Part shown: piece by piece, positions 32,861 to 44,735 of the stretch | Numbering within the stretch: position 1 is the stretch's first letter | How the letters are laid out: each line of letters begins with the position of its first letter | Assembly: GCA_022494885.1 (NCBI GenBank) | Contig: JAGVSM010000217.1 | Location: forward strand, 310,001-374,000 | Length of the DNA stretch: 64,000 bases | Source of the DNA: Micrasema longulum | Taxonomy: Eukaryota > Arthropoda > Insecta > Trichoptera > Brachycentridae | Direction: 5' to 3' | Notes under the pieces: generated by a model | Databases searched by the model: none | What the model was told of the DNA's origin: nothing | The model's input: only the letters and a program-made list of their open reading frames with translations | Translations under genes and position numbers: made by a program

Positions 32861-33138
32861 TAATAACAGGCAGGCAGAAAAAGTAGCTTTCTGAGTAGTT
32901 CTTCAAAATTGTTTTCTTAGTTTTTTTTTTAACTGGTTCAAAGTATTTCTAATACGAAATTATCAATTTTTTATCGATAATTCTATAACTGGTATTTTTT
33001 TTATAAAGGCGGTGTTCTTTAAACCCTGTCACATCCGAAACCACGATAATCGCAGTACTTATGGGCAAGAAGACATATTGGCATATTTAAAAAAATATTT
33101 AAAACGAAGAAAATTTGTAAAAATAAAATATTAAAAAT

Positions 33139-33257
33139 AACAAATTGTTGCTAACTTCTGCAGGGGAGAAGCGAGGGGGGCGCGGCTGCGCGGTTAACGG
33201 TGTCTCAGACTCCCCCCTCCTCGTTTCTCTACTGCAGAAGTTAGCAACCGTTTGTTT
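33139..33257. repeat. Hairpin with GC-rich loop
   Basis: GTTGCTAACTTCTGCAG at 33147 is repeated inverted as CTGCAGAAGTTAGCAAC ending about 33249. Arms extend about 45 bases with a few mismatches. The ~30-bp loop is CG-rich (GCGCGGCTGCGCGG). Possibly a small foldback element. Confidence 0.7.
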
Positions 33258-33374
33258 TTTTTTAATTTTTTAAACTTTGTTAAAGAACAACATTAAAATA
33301 TTTATGCATGATGATTGTTTTTTTTGTAAAAAACAAACATGCAAGTTTGTTGGATGGTAACTAGGAAGTTTGCT

Positions 33375-33505
33375 TTAAACTTGCCTCAAGATTACAGAGT
33401 TGCAATCTCAAACTTGAGTCAAGCTTGAACTCTTGATACTTCAAACTTGAGGCAAGTTCAAATTGCTATCTGGGTAGCCACGGGACCACACCCCGGTTCA
33501 TTATT
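33375..33505. repeat. Second hairpin and SINE fragment
   Basis: ACTTGCCTCAAG at about 33380 and CTTGAGGCAAGT at about 33445 form an inverted pair. 33475-33505 (CCACGGGACCACACCCCGG) is the reversed start of the GTTGTGG tRNA-like family. Confidence 0.5.
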
Positions 33506-33509
33506 GTAT

Positions 33510-34620
33510 ATAGATTGCTCCTAACTAGCAAAAAATAAATTGTGAGGCTCAAAAGAGCGAAATTTCACAGTGCCCGAGATTCTAATTAATCAACTGAGGC
33601 CCACAGGGCCGATAAAGCGAGACCCGAAGTGCCTAATCTCCTAACATGTAACAGTCTGTTTCCTGCTAATTATTAGGTATCTACTAGATAATATACGTCA
33701 GTTTTTTAAGAGTCGTAACAATGCCCAAATATGTTTTTTAAAACCCAGTTTTAATCTAAGCTGTAGCTGCACACAATTCATAATAAAATAGGCAATACGG
33801 AAAACTTTCTGTGCATGCTGTAGGTAAAAGCGTAAAATGTGTGAATGTACAATCCAGAACTACACAGCGAGTTTCCAGGGGAGGGGGATAGGAATCGTGC
33901 TTACGCTTACATTTTTCCTCCGCGCGAAGGTCGCTGACGACGCTAACGTTGCGGGTATATTTTGCCAAGAAGTAAAAATGTTCCATCATTTCTTAATAAA
34001 TAAATTGTCTGCTGTTTCGTCGCTTAAGTTATTGGAACTCCTAATAATTCATTACGATGCATCGTGAAAGAAATCTTATCAAGCTGTTGTAAATTCGTGC
34101 TTTTAACGTATTTCTGAGAAAAGATAACCCAAATTATAGTAAATTTTAGATTCCCGCTTGGTTATTCGTAACTTCCATATAGTAATACACTGCTCGATCA
34201 ATTTCCAGGCACAATGATTCACTTGACAAATACTACACTGTGCATTTTAAAAAATAATATACCTACCTAATTAACTGGTATTCTACGGGCCATGCAAGGC
34301 TTTTCCCACAGTCCTCTCTTCAAACACAAAAGCAATACTATGAAGAGAGATGGGGAGGAAAGAATCACAATCTTACTTTTATAGGCACATACCGTTTTAA
34401 ATTTCAACCGCCTAAAACAGCAGATATAATTATAATATACATATTGATGCCATTGCAGGAATAAGAGTGATTTTTTAAATTCCAGACTAACTAATAAACT
34501 TCATATTTTTATTTCATTTGAGACTAAATTATTTTCAGACATTCATTTAACTTACTTGGTCTTTATTTACTTATATATTTTTTTAGATAATTATATTAAA
34601 GTAGATAAAAATAACATGCA
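33510..34620. other. Intergenic DNA, nothing recognised
   Basis: No supported exon or repeat family. Reading frames here are short and unrelated to known proteins as far as I can tell. Confidence 0.4.
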
Positions 34621-34792
34621 TAAAACGAGGTCATTCTTCCCATTTACCAATTGTTGTAAGGACTAGTGTGCCAGAATCCACAACTATCTATTATAAAATT
34701 AGTAGAAAAATCGATATAATGCACATGGCACAAGAACCGCCATGATCGGCGGAGCGGTGACCGGCGGCGGCGTGCGGGCATAAGCAGGCAGC

Positions 34793-34921
34793 ATGGCGGA
34801 TAGCGGGCGCGCCACCCGACGGCGGCGTACGGCAATGAGGCGTTCTAGAAGCCGCAGCCGGCGTGACCGAGCGCGGCGGCGTGGGGCTGCGCGCGCACCG
34901 CGTCACTTCCCGCGCCGGTAG
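34793..34921 (+). CDS. Candidate 42-residue arginine-rich small protein
   Basis: An ATG in good context (GGCAGCATGGCG) opens a frame of 42 codons ending in TAG. By my count 19 residues are Arg, with RRRR and SRSRSRR runs, so it looks like a protamine or other nucleic-acid-binding basic peptide. A TATAAAA lies 100 bases upstream (about 34693). The block 34735-34960 is GC- and CpG-rich in an AT-rich region, and GC-rich DNA produces Arg codons by chance. No homologue is recognised and no clear polyadenylation signal follows. It may equally be a CpG island without a protein. Confidence 0.2.
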   Translation: MADSGRATRRRRTAMRRSRSRSRRDRARRRGAARAPRHFPRR

Positions 34922-35834
34922 GTACTAGGACCGGGTACTTACCTACTCTACACGGCGTGCGTGTGCCCGTCTAGAGAAGAGCCTACCAACACCGATAAGG
35001 ATGGCCGGTAGCTTGGGAAAGGGTCTTTACTTGTGAACAGTAAAACTGCAGTCTGGCATTTCGTTACTTCCCTCTTACGAGGGAAATAATTTTATATTTA
35101 TATACGTTCATTGTTGAAAGGTACAGTAATAACTACAAATTTCCTATGTGTTCTCTTATGTAAAAATATGCAATTATTTGGGTCGAGTTGGAATGAGATT
35201 TCAACATGTAAGCCGCGTGTCGTCCCTTTTAAGTAATTTTACAATATGGACAAAAAATTCATTACTATTATTACAATGTCAATGACCATACATACAGTGA
35301 CACACGACATTTCTAAAAACTTTCTTACTTCCTAAAATTTAACTTAAAAACTTATTTTACCAAACCCAGACTAATGCTTAAAATCTTCCTGATAATTTAT
35401 TGCCAGCGGTATAAAAATAAAAATTCACACTATGAAGTCTGGAAAAGTTGAACGGAATCGATCATACAATCTCATCAGTTATGTCAAATCAAACATGATG
35501 CATTTTTTTAGTATTTTTCATTACATTTCAAAATAACATTTGTACATTATATATAATAATTAAAATGCCAGCGGCAGCGGCCAGTACACGGAAACAATTA
35601 TTAACAACTCCAGTGGGAAGGCGCGAGCTGTAAGGGCCGCGGAGGAAACTGCCCAATGTTCATCATCACTGCGTACTATGTAAATTACAACACTTTGTCA
35701 TTTAAACAATACATAAAGTTTGGAACCCGAACACATCCCTCCCGTGACACGGTCGCAGCTATTGAACTTACAGGATAAAGTAATAATTCATTTACAAAAT
35801 GAAGGAATTCCCGGAGCAGCCCTGCGGAGAGCGC

Positions 35835-35843
35835 TATAAATAG
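35835..35843 (+). promoter_or_regulatory. Consensus TATA box, antisense to the prothymosin-like gene
   Basis: TATAAATAG followed by a GC-rich stretch (35844-35890), the layout of a strong core promoter on the plus strand. It sits about 140 bases past the stop of the minus-strand gene, probably in its 3' untranslated region. Only a 15-codon ORF follows, so any transcript would be noncoding or antisense. Confidence 0.3.
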
Positions 35844-35980
35844 GGGCGAGGAGGCTGAGCCACCCGGGGGGCTGCGGTCGGGACAGGAGGGGTGATGCGC
35901 GGGAGAATCACCATTTTCTTCACTAATGTCACAACACCGTGAAAAGAGTCTGATAATTTCTCAACTGTTGCTAAATCCTA

Positions 35981-36033
35981 TTACGCGTCGTCGTCATCTT
36001 CTTCTCCGCCTATTTCCTCTTCTTCCTCCTCGT
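35981..36033 (-). CDS. Prothymosin-like exon 3
   Basis: After acceptor GTTTCAG it encodes DEEEEEEIGGEEDDDDA and a TAA stop (35981-35983). Confidence 0.82.
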
Positions 36034-37995
36034 CTGAAACAAAAACCTCACATCAGTTCCGTTGGTCAACTCGACTACCGACTACTGTCACCCGGCACCG
36101 AGCACTATACTCACCATCTCCATCTATCTCGTCCTCTTCCCCCTCTCCGATGTCTTCCTCCTCGTCTTCCTCTTCTCCTTCCGCCTCCTCCTCGTCCTCT
36201 TCTCCGAGTTCTTCATCCTCTCCCTCGGGTTCTGCTCCGCCCCCGTTCTCTTCTTTCCTCGATTTCTTTACTTCCGCTGTCTTATCCTGAAAAGTGACAT
36301 CAATTACAATCTGATAAGGAAAAGTATGCATCGAAACCATTCAATGGGTTATATTATATAACTATTATTGTGGGGCATTGTATATCATAATCATATTACT
36401 GACAAGTATTCAAACACATAATATAAACTAATGTCATTGAATCAATGTTAGAATTAGTTCTTAGAAAATTATTTCTTAAAATATTTCTTGCATAATGTAT
36501 TTTTCTATTACACTATCATTTGTGTTTATGACGAAAAGTGTAGGTCCCACGTGCTGTGAACGCCGCTAATACGCCGGTAATAGTGTATGTGCGCTCTATA
36601 CGTTATATTTTGTTACTGAGAGAGAAGGGTAACAATGACCCGATCAACAATCTGCAAACATCGCTCAGGCTAAATAAAAAATCTGGCATTTGATAGAGCC
36701 ATGTTTACGCTAAGTTATACGGCAGAGAAAGATGACTAACGTAATAATGTTTTATTTTCTATAAATGAAGTTTTAAAAAATACCAGGAAGCCGGCATGGG
36801 ACGCTCGGACGTTCCGAGGTATATTTCCGCTTACAACGGCAAAATAAAACCCGAGGTAAACCATTTTTACGCGATAAACGTTAGGATTTAATCGCGCGCG
36901 GGAAAGAGAAAGCGTCAAATGCCGAACGGGGCCGATAGAAGAAAAGCTGCGCGTGAGACAAAGACGGCGAGAGTTGCGCGGCAAAGGGGGTTCTGCAATA
37001 CATCTGCCGCCGGCGAGGGAAAGGAAGTTGACAAATTATTTTACCTTTTAATATTAAACACCGGCATGACATTAGGAACTGGGAATAATGCGCCCTGAAA
37101 TAAGTATTACCTAACTTGCTAAGGCTCGCGCGACTTTCAATGTATATCAATAGAGATAACTCTATCGGGGAACGCCGCGCGTGGGTTTACACAACCTCTG
37201 AGATACCGGAGATCGATACAACCGAATGTATGCATGCCTTCATTACTTACATTCGTATCAGAAAACAACAACATTATCGATAAATTATCATGCGAGCTCG
37301 TTATTTCTTTTTTGCCAGAAATATTGTGCATCGCCATCTTTTCCGTCATGGCAAAGGGTAATAATAGTAAGCCAAGGAAAACGGAATATTGTATTATATT
37401 TTAATTACTCCTAGCATTTAAACCGAGGTATTTAGGACACTACATACTGAAACAAATACTCATCGGAACATAAGTTAATGAATTATTGATTTGGAATACA
37501 TCTCTTCCCGCCATGTTTTCTACGACCAAGGTCACACAATATCTTTGATGAAGTAAACAAAGCTGATAAAAAGCACAAAAGGAGTAGAAATATGGACATT
37601 TCTAGAAAATAAATGACATTAATAATGGGCTGTTATTTTCGGGGTTAGAAATCACGTACTTGCATCCACGAAGTTCTAGGAGCACGCCATAGTAAATACC
37701 GGAGCAGCGTGCATCACATGGCAACCGCGTAACGTTACAAATACAAAACAAAAGTATTAATTGTGAAATTATAATCATTCTACATATTTTAAACGCGTCA
37801 GAAGGTACGAGGCAAAGAATATACACAAATAACTAAGAATAAAAATGGCGCGCTATTTTTTAAACTGTGATAAAAGTAGTAATTTACCTCTGCTGCTCTC
37901 TTTGTGCCTTTGATGTCACATTTCGCGTCTCCAGCGCCCTTCTCTTCTCCAACCTTTTCCACGGCTACTTCACTGTTATTTTCCTTGGTACTCAT
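35981..37995 (-). CDS. Prothymosin/parathymosin-like acidic nuclear protein (gene span)
   Basis: Spliced CDS on the minus strand: 37995-37888, 36286-36115, 36033-35981; 110 residues, the usual length of prothymosin alpha. The start is MSTKENNSEVAVEKVGEEKG. A basic patch spans the first splice (KGTKRAAE, then VKKSRK) and could be a nuclear localisation signal. From about residue 50 nearly every residue is Glu, Asp or Gly, ending EEDDDDA. Vertebrate prothymosins bind histones and affect chromatin and apoptosis; in insects the role is less clear. Introns are GT-AG (1601 and 81 bp). Low-complexity composition makes exact orthology uncertain, but splice sites and length make a real gene very likely. 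Confidence 0.85.
36115..36286 (-). CDS. Prothymosin-like exon 2 (acidic core)
   Basis: Acceptor CTTTTCAG, donor GTGAGT. Encodes DKTAEVKKSRKEENGGG, then long Glu/Asp runs. The plus-strand frames over this region are mirror images of the acidic codons. Confidence 0.87.
36290..37885. other. Intron 1 of the prothymosin-like gene
   Basis: No transposon recognised. 36760-37200 is clearly richer in C, G and CpG (runs such as TCGCGCGCGGG) than other introns here, so it may hold regulatory sequence. Confidence 0.45.
37888..37995 (-). CDS. Prothymosin-like exon 1 (start)
   Basis: Starts at the ATG at 37995 and ends with GAG before donor GTAAAT. Encodes MSTKENNSEVAVEK and CDIKGTKRAAE. Good start context (AAACATGAG). 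Confidence 0.85.
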
Positions 37996-38039
37996 GTTTT
38001 TTAATTTAATCTCGTCTTCTCGACTCTTCAAGTGAACCT

Positions 38040-38140
38040 GCCAAAATCCAACGCGCGACTGACCGGCAACTCCGTACTTCAGTTCAAAAACGAAGATGGC
38101 GCGGGCTTCTCTAGATCTGTTTCGTGATTGGTCGGAATAC
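38040..38140 (-). promoter_or_regulatory. Probable promoter and 5' UTR of the prothymosin-like gene
   Basis: CpG-containing DNA just upstream of the start codon. An inverted CCAAT box (ATTGG at 38127-38131 on the plus strand) lies about 130 bases upstream. No TATA box seen. Confidence 0.45.
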
Positions 38141-38149
38141 CGGCTTTTT

Positions 38150-38735
38150 CCACAGTATTTAAGACGTTGAAAATTAATATTTTAATGAAATTCCTTTGTT
38201 TTATCATTAAAAATTGTACAGTTTTAATAATAAACTAATTGCCAAGAATGTGTTTGTACTTTCTTACAATTAACAAAAGAGGGGTTTAAGAGTAAAATTG
38301 CACCTAAAACTAGGAGGTTTGCGGCTATAATCGCACTCAAATAAGACTATTGTAGATGTCGCTAGTAACTCTCGTTGGCGGGGCATTTAAACGGACTTAA
38401 GAAAAGGAATAATTTGTAAACTATCTTGGCAGATTAATTTACAGTTACCAAATTCTGCTGAATAATGTCCTATTCATGGTATTTTTGGCAACTTATCCAC
38501 AAAAGTAATGCTTTAAATATAAATGCATTACGTATAATTTATTAGAGTTACTGGTTCTCAGGCCTGGGGTCCTAAATACAAGCAGAGCTTGCCAGGGAGT
38601 TGCCGCGTTTTTGTCACCCGGAATAATAGAATGTATGCAAGAGTATGTCTTTATAAGTTCTAGACTTATGTTTGTCAGATTCAAGGTTGGATTGGCTAGG
38701 GTAATAATATTAATAGGATATGCTCCGGTGAATTC
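38150..38735. other. Intergenic DNA, nothing recognised
   Basis: No exon or repeat family supported. Confidence 0.4.
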
Positions 38736-40215
38736 CGACTGCTAATCTGAGGATAAGTTTCCGATTAGTGTGATGAATGGGAAAAAAGAGAATGATAGAG
38801 TAGTACTTGCTGGAGATTTAAATGTATGGGCGGGAACTCAAAGAGACGGGATGGAATCCGCCCCAGGTATATTTGAAGATAAAAGGCAGAATGATAATGG
38901 AATAAGACTGCTAGAGGTATGTCTGGAATGGAACCTTTTTGTTTCAAATACATTCTTTGATCATAAGGAAATCCATCAGTATACGTGAGAGAGAGGCAAT
39001 GAAAGGTCTATTATCGACTATGTAGTCATTGACTCTAGACTGAAACCTGTGACAGTTGATACGCGAGTGTACAGAGGATCCAAAATGGAAACAGATCACT
39101 TCTTGGCAGAATCGAGAGTAATCTTGTTTCACGGATGGCAGTCCCAAGACCCGCAAAGTACAAATGCCTTCTAGAGTCAAAATTGAAAAACTCCAAAACG
39201 ATTGCATAAAAGATAATTTTTAAAGGGCCATAAATCGCAGACTATAATAATAATTCTGCTGAATAATGAGGAATATAGAGGAAGACCGAGAAAGATGAAT
39301 GTGGGAAAATTTTAATATTGATGTTATGTGGAAATGTTTTAGAAATGGTTTGTGTGAATCGGGAATGGAAGTATGCAGTATAACAAAACAAGAAAGGAAG
39401 AAAGAAGGGTGATGCATGGTGGGACGATGGAATAAAAAGAGTAGTTCAAGAAAAGAAAGTAGCATGGTTAAATCTGCTGACTGAATAAAGCGGTTGGTAG
39501 TAGGTATGCTGAATTAAAAAATGTATAAAATGAATGCAAGAAGAGAGTGAAACAAGTTGTGTGTGAAGGAAAGTTATTGCTGAAAGTAAGAGAGGGAATT
39601 AAAATGACCAAGAACTAACAAGAAAATATAAAAATATTCTAGAAAGCGGTAAGAGGTAAAGATGGAAAAATAGTGACAAATGATAGTGGAATAAAAATGA
39701 GATGGAAGGAATACTTCAAGGAGGTGTATGAAACACACACAGGAAAAATGAGCACTGCAATACCTTCTCACGTTAGTTTAAATGCAGATGATGGTACCAC
39801 AGAGATAAGTAAGAAGTGCTAGGTTTTGATAGTGTTGTTACAGAGTTTATAAAGGAGGGCGGTGAATTTTTTTTTGTGTGGATGCACAAGCTTTTTAACT
39901 TTTGAATTGAATGTTGATGGGTGCAGAGATAGAGGAAGACCGAGAAAGACATGGCATGACCAAATACAACAAATATTTAAAGATGGACATATCGACTCTT
40001 TTATGTATTTTTTTCTTTTTTATAATATGTACGTATTGAATATATGTTTGTAATGTATATGTTATATTTAAATAAATTAATTGAATTGAATTGAATCAAA
40101 ATCTGGAATAATCAACGGATGTGCATGAGATGTATAATGTAGAGGAAGCGAGATCTGTAGCAAAGACAGAGTAATATGGCATTATATCCTCTCTGCTTAC
40201 CCTTACAGAGAAACC
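38736..40215 (+). mobile_element. Decayed LINE with endonuclease and C-terminal parts
   Basis: 38765-39165 reads as an APE-type endonuclease domain: VVLAGDLNVWAGTQRDG, NDNGIRLLEVCLEWNLFVSN, SIIDYVVIDSRLKPVT and a TDHFL motif (GDLN and SDH/TDH boxes). Stops break the rest. RGRPRKTWHDQIQQIFKDGH at 39925-39990 is the distal ORF2 tail, interrupted by another LINE tail at 39996-40095. The central RT part is missing or unreadable. Confidence 0.75.
39996..40095 (+). mobile_element. Nested LINE 3' tail
   Basis: A T-rich segment ending TTAATTGAATTGAATTGAAT is inserted inside the host LINE's C-terminal coding sequence. The tail repeat matches the one at 11700-11725 on the other strand. Confidence 0.6.
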
Positions 40216-40219
40216 GTGT

Positions 40220-40935
40220 GACAGTTTGTTTGTTGCATGTTTGTTTATTAGAGTAAAAAATAGTTACAAAGAATGCGAAAGTAAGAATTATCTGAAAGAA
40301 GAGGAAGGTATTAAAATGTCAGTCCATTTCTATGAAAATATAAAAGCTTTTTTGGAAAGAAGTGAAAAAGACAAAAAATTCCTCCAGGTGTTAAAGCATA
40401 AGTGTGATTAAATAAAATAAAAATAGTCAAATGATAACGAATGACGAAGTATTGAAAGAGAGGTGGATAAAATATTTTATATGAAAACACTGAAAGTGTC
40501 CATGCATAACAAATATGTTGTACAGAGGAAAACATGAGTGATGACACTGCATATGAGATAAGCATGGTAGAAATTAAGAGTGAGCTGAAATGTCTAGAGA
40601 GGTAAATCTTTTGGATAAGAGTTACTGTGGAATGTCTGAAGAGTTATAGTGCATCTAGTGGAAAGGCATACGCCTCTGGATTGAAGGACGGCAGTTAAAA
40701 GAGATAGAATGTATAGGTATTGGAGCTAAACTGGAAAATTTACCACTAAGCTTTTTGTTGTGCGCTGATGATGCAATTATTTTACCAAAAAACGTGGCAC
40801 CATCAGCTATAAGATAAACCAAAATCTAAAGTTGGGTCATGTCAAAACCAGACACAACCAAAGGGCATATATGAAAAGATCTATGAATGTGAAGAAGATA
40901 GTAATGAATGTTAGGATAGACGTGTAGACGTAGAA
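40220..40935 (+). mobile_element. Second decayed LINE copy
   Basis: Fragments in order: IKAFLERSEKDKKFLQ, then FLLCADDAIILPKN at 40755-40795 (RT active-site ADD box), then NQNLKLGHVKTRHNQRAYMK, matching the C-terminus at 29930-30000. Large deletions between blocks. Confidence 0.65.
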
Positions 40936-41099
40936 TTGATCAGTGTAAAGGCTATACCTGTTTATATTTTAACAATTTGTCAAATTGCGTTTCTATTTTT
41001 GAGATGCTAAAATAACCTAATTATGTTATAATCAGAGATTATTTCTCTTTTTAGTTTTGTGTCCACCATTGACGAGAATGTTAGTTCACATGGGTAAGA

Positions 41100-41350
41100 T
41101 ATGGCAAATGGCACTAACAATTTTGGCTATAGATAAGACGCTTGCCTCACACATAAAGGGTTCCAGGTTCGATTTTCAGTGAGATCACAGTTATGAAATG
41201 TGACTTTTTCAAACCTGTGTGTTGTGCTGTAATTAAGCCTCTTTACCTGTTGTAGTGCAAAATAAAGAAATATATTTCAAAGGTTCCCTTTTTCAAACCT
41301 GTGTGTTGTGCTGACTTTAGGCCTCTTTACCTGTTGTAATGCAAAATAAA
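41100..41350 (+). repeat. SINE, CTCCGTGG family relative, with duplicated tail
   Basis: GATAAGACGCTTGCCTCACAC, B box GGTTCGATTTTC, then the tail AAACCTGTGTGTTGTGCTG and TTTACCTGTTGTAGTGCAAA. The tail occurs a second time at 41285-41350. Confidence 0.7.
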
Positions 41351-41654
41351 AAAAATATTTTAAAGCAAAAATTAAGTTACAAGCGAGATGGCGAAAAATA
41401 TTATTTCTTTTAAACCAAGATGTATTGGTATTGTTGAAGGACAAACTAAATAATAAAAAGGCAATTCTTCAGTAGAAAAAATTCACAGAAGCAACCCGCA
41501 CACATTAAGCAAGTCGCTTTTGTCCTATGGTACTGTCCATAAACGTTTTCACGAGGACAGTACAGCTGCACGCAGTGAGGGTTATCGCTGTCCTGCAGAG
41601 ATAGCCTACCGATCTTTCTCTGTGACAATGTCTTGGAACAATGTCCTGTCCTAA

Positions 41655-41955
41655 AAAAATCTGTTTACACGGGGATAAAAGGTTAAATCTTGGGATAGAA
41701 CAATATTATATTGATTGTGTATGCAAATAATTGGTAGAATTAAATATTAAAATTTGATAAGGTATCCAAAATAAAATACTTGTATTGATAATGTTTTTAT
41801 TTATTAGTTTGACAATGTCCTAACAAGACAAAAATCGACAAACTTTACACTCTTGTGTATTTAAAAAATAAACGTAGAGTCAAATCCAATGAAATTATTT
41901 TATTTTGGATACCTTACTAAATTTCAATATTGTATTGTCCACATGTAAACGATAC
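41655..41955. mobile_element. Inverted-repeat MITE
   Basis: AAATTTGATAAGGTATCCAAAATAAAAT at about 41750 is matched inverted at about 41895-41930. Outer ends GTTTACACGG and CATGTAAAC also pair. About 300 bp, noncoding. Confidence 0.6.
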
Positions 41956-42554
41956 TTTAATAATGTGGTCTCAATAGAAAGAAAATTAATATGTTGTCGT
42001 TGAAATCTTTGACATACAAGTAGTGTTATAAAATTAAAGTTCTGGAGGGTCGCCAGATTTTTTACTAGTAAAGGGGTAGGTAGTATTCAAAAAGGATGAA
42101 AAACACTGTCATATACAAGATCTAATAATTTAGGTTTATCACTACTCCACGTGAATGAAAAAATATTTAGGTATTTTAATATGATATAATATTCTTTATG
42201 TCTATTTGATGTGCCTATAAGACTTGCTGAAATATAGAACTACGTACTGTGTTTGAATGAGGAGACACTTTTTTTCTGGAAATGGTGAGGTTGTACCTGC
42301 ATACACAATAATTTTAAAGTAAGTATGTAGATTCTAATTTACCAAAACCTGTTAAACATTAAATATTTGGTTGGTACTCTGATCTGATTTGTAAAGTACA
42401 TGAAGGTAAGATGATTAGTTTCATTTCCAATAAAATGTATACCCACACACAGGCCATGCCTTTGTGGGTTTTTTTTGTGTTTATGTAATAGTTTTTTTGT
42501 ATTTGTAACTTATGTACGAGTATACCTATTTCTCTAATACTAATCTTCATTTAA

Positions 42555-43020
42555 TTTCCTTTTTCAGGTTTTTTCAAGTTGAAAACATTCGTCCAGAGTT
42601 CTGGTTCTATCACACACACAGAACTGTATTTTTCATCCTACCAGGACCTGGAGGTATATTGCAAACACAAAATTCTCTCCTTTTCACTCTTACCATACCC
42701 AAAATTATTGTATAAGTATAAACCATGTGTGCCGATGCTTAGTGAAACACATGTAACTGAAGAAATAACAAATAATAAAGTAATGTTTCTGGCATACACG
42801 ACTGTCGGATGTGATTCGTTCAGTCGGCATACAAGAGGCGTAATGCAAAGTAAAATTTCTTTCAAGATAATTTCAAATGAGGTTCTGCAAGAAACAAAAC
42901 TCACGATGCTCACTATACAAGTTAAGAATAAATTTATAACAGGAATATTTGCAGTGTGTGTCCATAGAATTAAGAATAGTCAAGAAACTGCATATGAGCA
43001 TCAAACAGAAGGCGACTAAA
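42555..43020 (+). mobile_element. LINE endonuclease start behind a short repeat
   Basis: The longest frame outside host genes (42579-43019, 146 codons). 42565-42660 is the reversed SINE-like repeat seen at 63480. The rest reads LSETHVTEEITNNKVMF, YTTVGCDSFSRHTRG, KISFKIISNEVLQE and LTIQVKNKFITGIFAV. ETH followed by a hydrophobic strand pattern fits the N-terminal half of an APE-type LINE endonuclease. No continuation downstream. Confidence 0.6.
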
Positions 43021-43106
43021 CTACTCATAAATGAGTAGTTCTACGTTTTGACCCATTAGTTTCTTTGTAGATGTCGCTCAGTACGCAACTCCTGATTTGA
43101 ATTCAA

Positions 43107-43400
43107 CTATGCCGTGTTGTGTCCTTTAAAAGTGTGGAAATGCTGCTAGGATCTTAAAGAAACAGGATGGGATCACATTTCATGTGTAATTAGCAAATGA
43201 ATGTGTAAGTAGCAAATACATTACTTAAAAATTGAATTATTTTTCTATCTGTCAAGATTGTCGAAGAAAAATTAAAATGGACATCGTTAGTGTTGCCAGG
43301 GTAGTAAAATTTTTACTCTACTTTGCTCATCTAACGAGAGAACTAACGAAAATTGGACCTCGGATTAAATAAGTCTGTGGTGGACATTTGACCGGCATTA
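43107..43400 (+). pseudogene. THAP-domain-like fragment
   Basis: MPCCVL, then after a stop KCGNAARILKKQDGITFHV, resembles the start of a THAP zinc finger (C-x2-4-C, then a GITFH strand). Decayed pieces follow downstream. Broken by stops; could derive from a THAP-bearing transposon or a host THAP gene. Confidence 0.35.
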
Positions 43401-44199
43401 TCTTTAAAACATCGAATATTATTTAACATGATATAAAAATATCAGTTTTATGTAAAATAAATTTGTTTTTTATTTTAAGTTCAAAGTTCATTAATTAAAT
43501 TACTCTTATTAAATGACCCCTTACTTATCTACTCTGTTGTGTCAATCAGTATTTCCGCGTGCACAATAAAATTTTAGAGAAATTAACAGATTGATTTTTT
43601 TCACCTTACATTTGTGTTATGATTATATTTTTTCCCATCTTGCAACATTACGCGGCGACATCACGAATGCGCGCGGCGAAAGTGGGGCATAGTGATGGGA
43701 TTTTTGGACACAGTCCGTTGTATTCAAATATGATTCTACGCTCATCTGGACTATTCTTAATTCTATGGGTGTGTCATTCTTCAAATCAAAACCTTAATTT
43801 TTTTATTGGATCTTTTCGAAGATTTGTGTCAAAAAACATGGAATAAAAGAGGCAAAAACAAAATTCCAGCCATAGAGGTGTGCATAGAGGTATTGATTGC
43901 AGCAAAGAAAAAATAAGTATGGATCCTCAAAAAGAAAATTATAATAATGAAACATCTGTATGCGAAGTAAATTATGGATAATATAGTTTTGTGATGAAAG
44001 TATTCGATAATGTCATGCCTACTAAAAAAACTGATATTTCAGAAAACTAACCAAAACAACAACCCATGTGTGAACTTCAGAAACGGAGATGACGCATACA
44101 TAGTTGCCCAAAGAATTCAATCAAATGAAGAATGGAAAATATGAAAAAAAATAATAGGAAACATAATGCATCTGAATTTAATATTTTTTAATATAGTAA

Positions 44200-44282
44200 C
44201 TGAAAGTATTTTTTGACGTAAGTTATAACTAGTTTTTTAAGTTTCTTTTACAACTATTTAAATAAATACATTACATTACAAA
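44200..44282 (+). mobile_element. LINE 3' end, same family as 6062-7096
   Basis: TTTTACAACTATTTAAATAAATACATTACATTAC repeats the 3' end seen at 7065-7096. Confidence 0.6.
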
Positions 44283-44639
44283 AACACATAAGACAAGAAC
44301 TGAAATACCGATTGCAGTGCTTTTTATAGCTTATTTCAGTTAAGATAATCAGTGTTACACCTTATGAGATTTGGAGGATAGTAATGTTTTTAAACTAACA
44401 CTTTAGTTTTCAGTTTACCGTGGGGTTGATAGTATCCAAAATGGCAAAAATCATATATAATATAGATTACATCACTCGCATGTCTTGCATTTTTAAATTT
44501 GGTGAGTGTGACGAGTGAATGCGGAAATAAAATTCTGCATTTTATTATTATAAATTTATGTAATGCCATCACCATATCAAATGGAATAAACTATATGTAT
44601 TGTTGTGTGAGGATATCGACTGTTCATCACTATGACGAA

Positions 44640-44735
44640 TGAAAAAAGCGACACAATAATAACTCCCTAGGTGGTGAAACCCAGTCTTTGTCTACAAACA
44701 TTTGGACAAACTAAAAATGTTGTTCAATAATATTT
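44640..44735 (-). mobile_element. Half MITE, CAACAATGTTTTGAG family
   Basis: AATAACTCCCTAGGTGG, then TCTACAAACATTTGGACAAA and ATGTTGTTCAA match one arm of the 53887-54064 element. Confidence 0.6.

Noticed and set aside
36062..36361. Plus-strand open frames over the prothymosin-like exons
   Set aside because: They are mirrors of the Glu/Asp-rich minus-strand codons (Ser/Leu/Phe-rich) and have no splice support.
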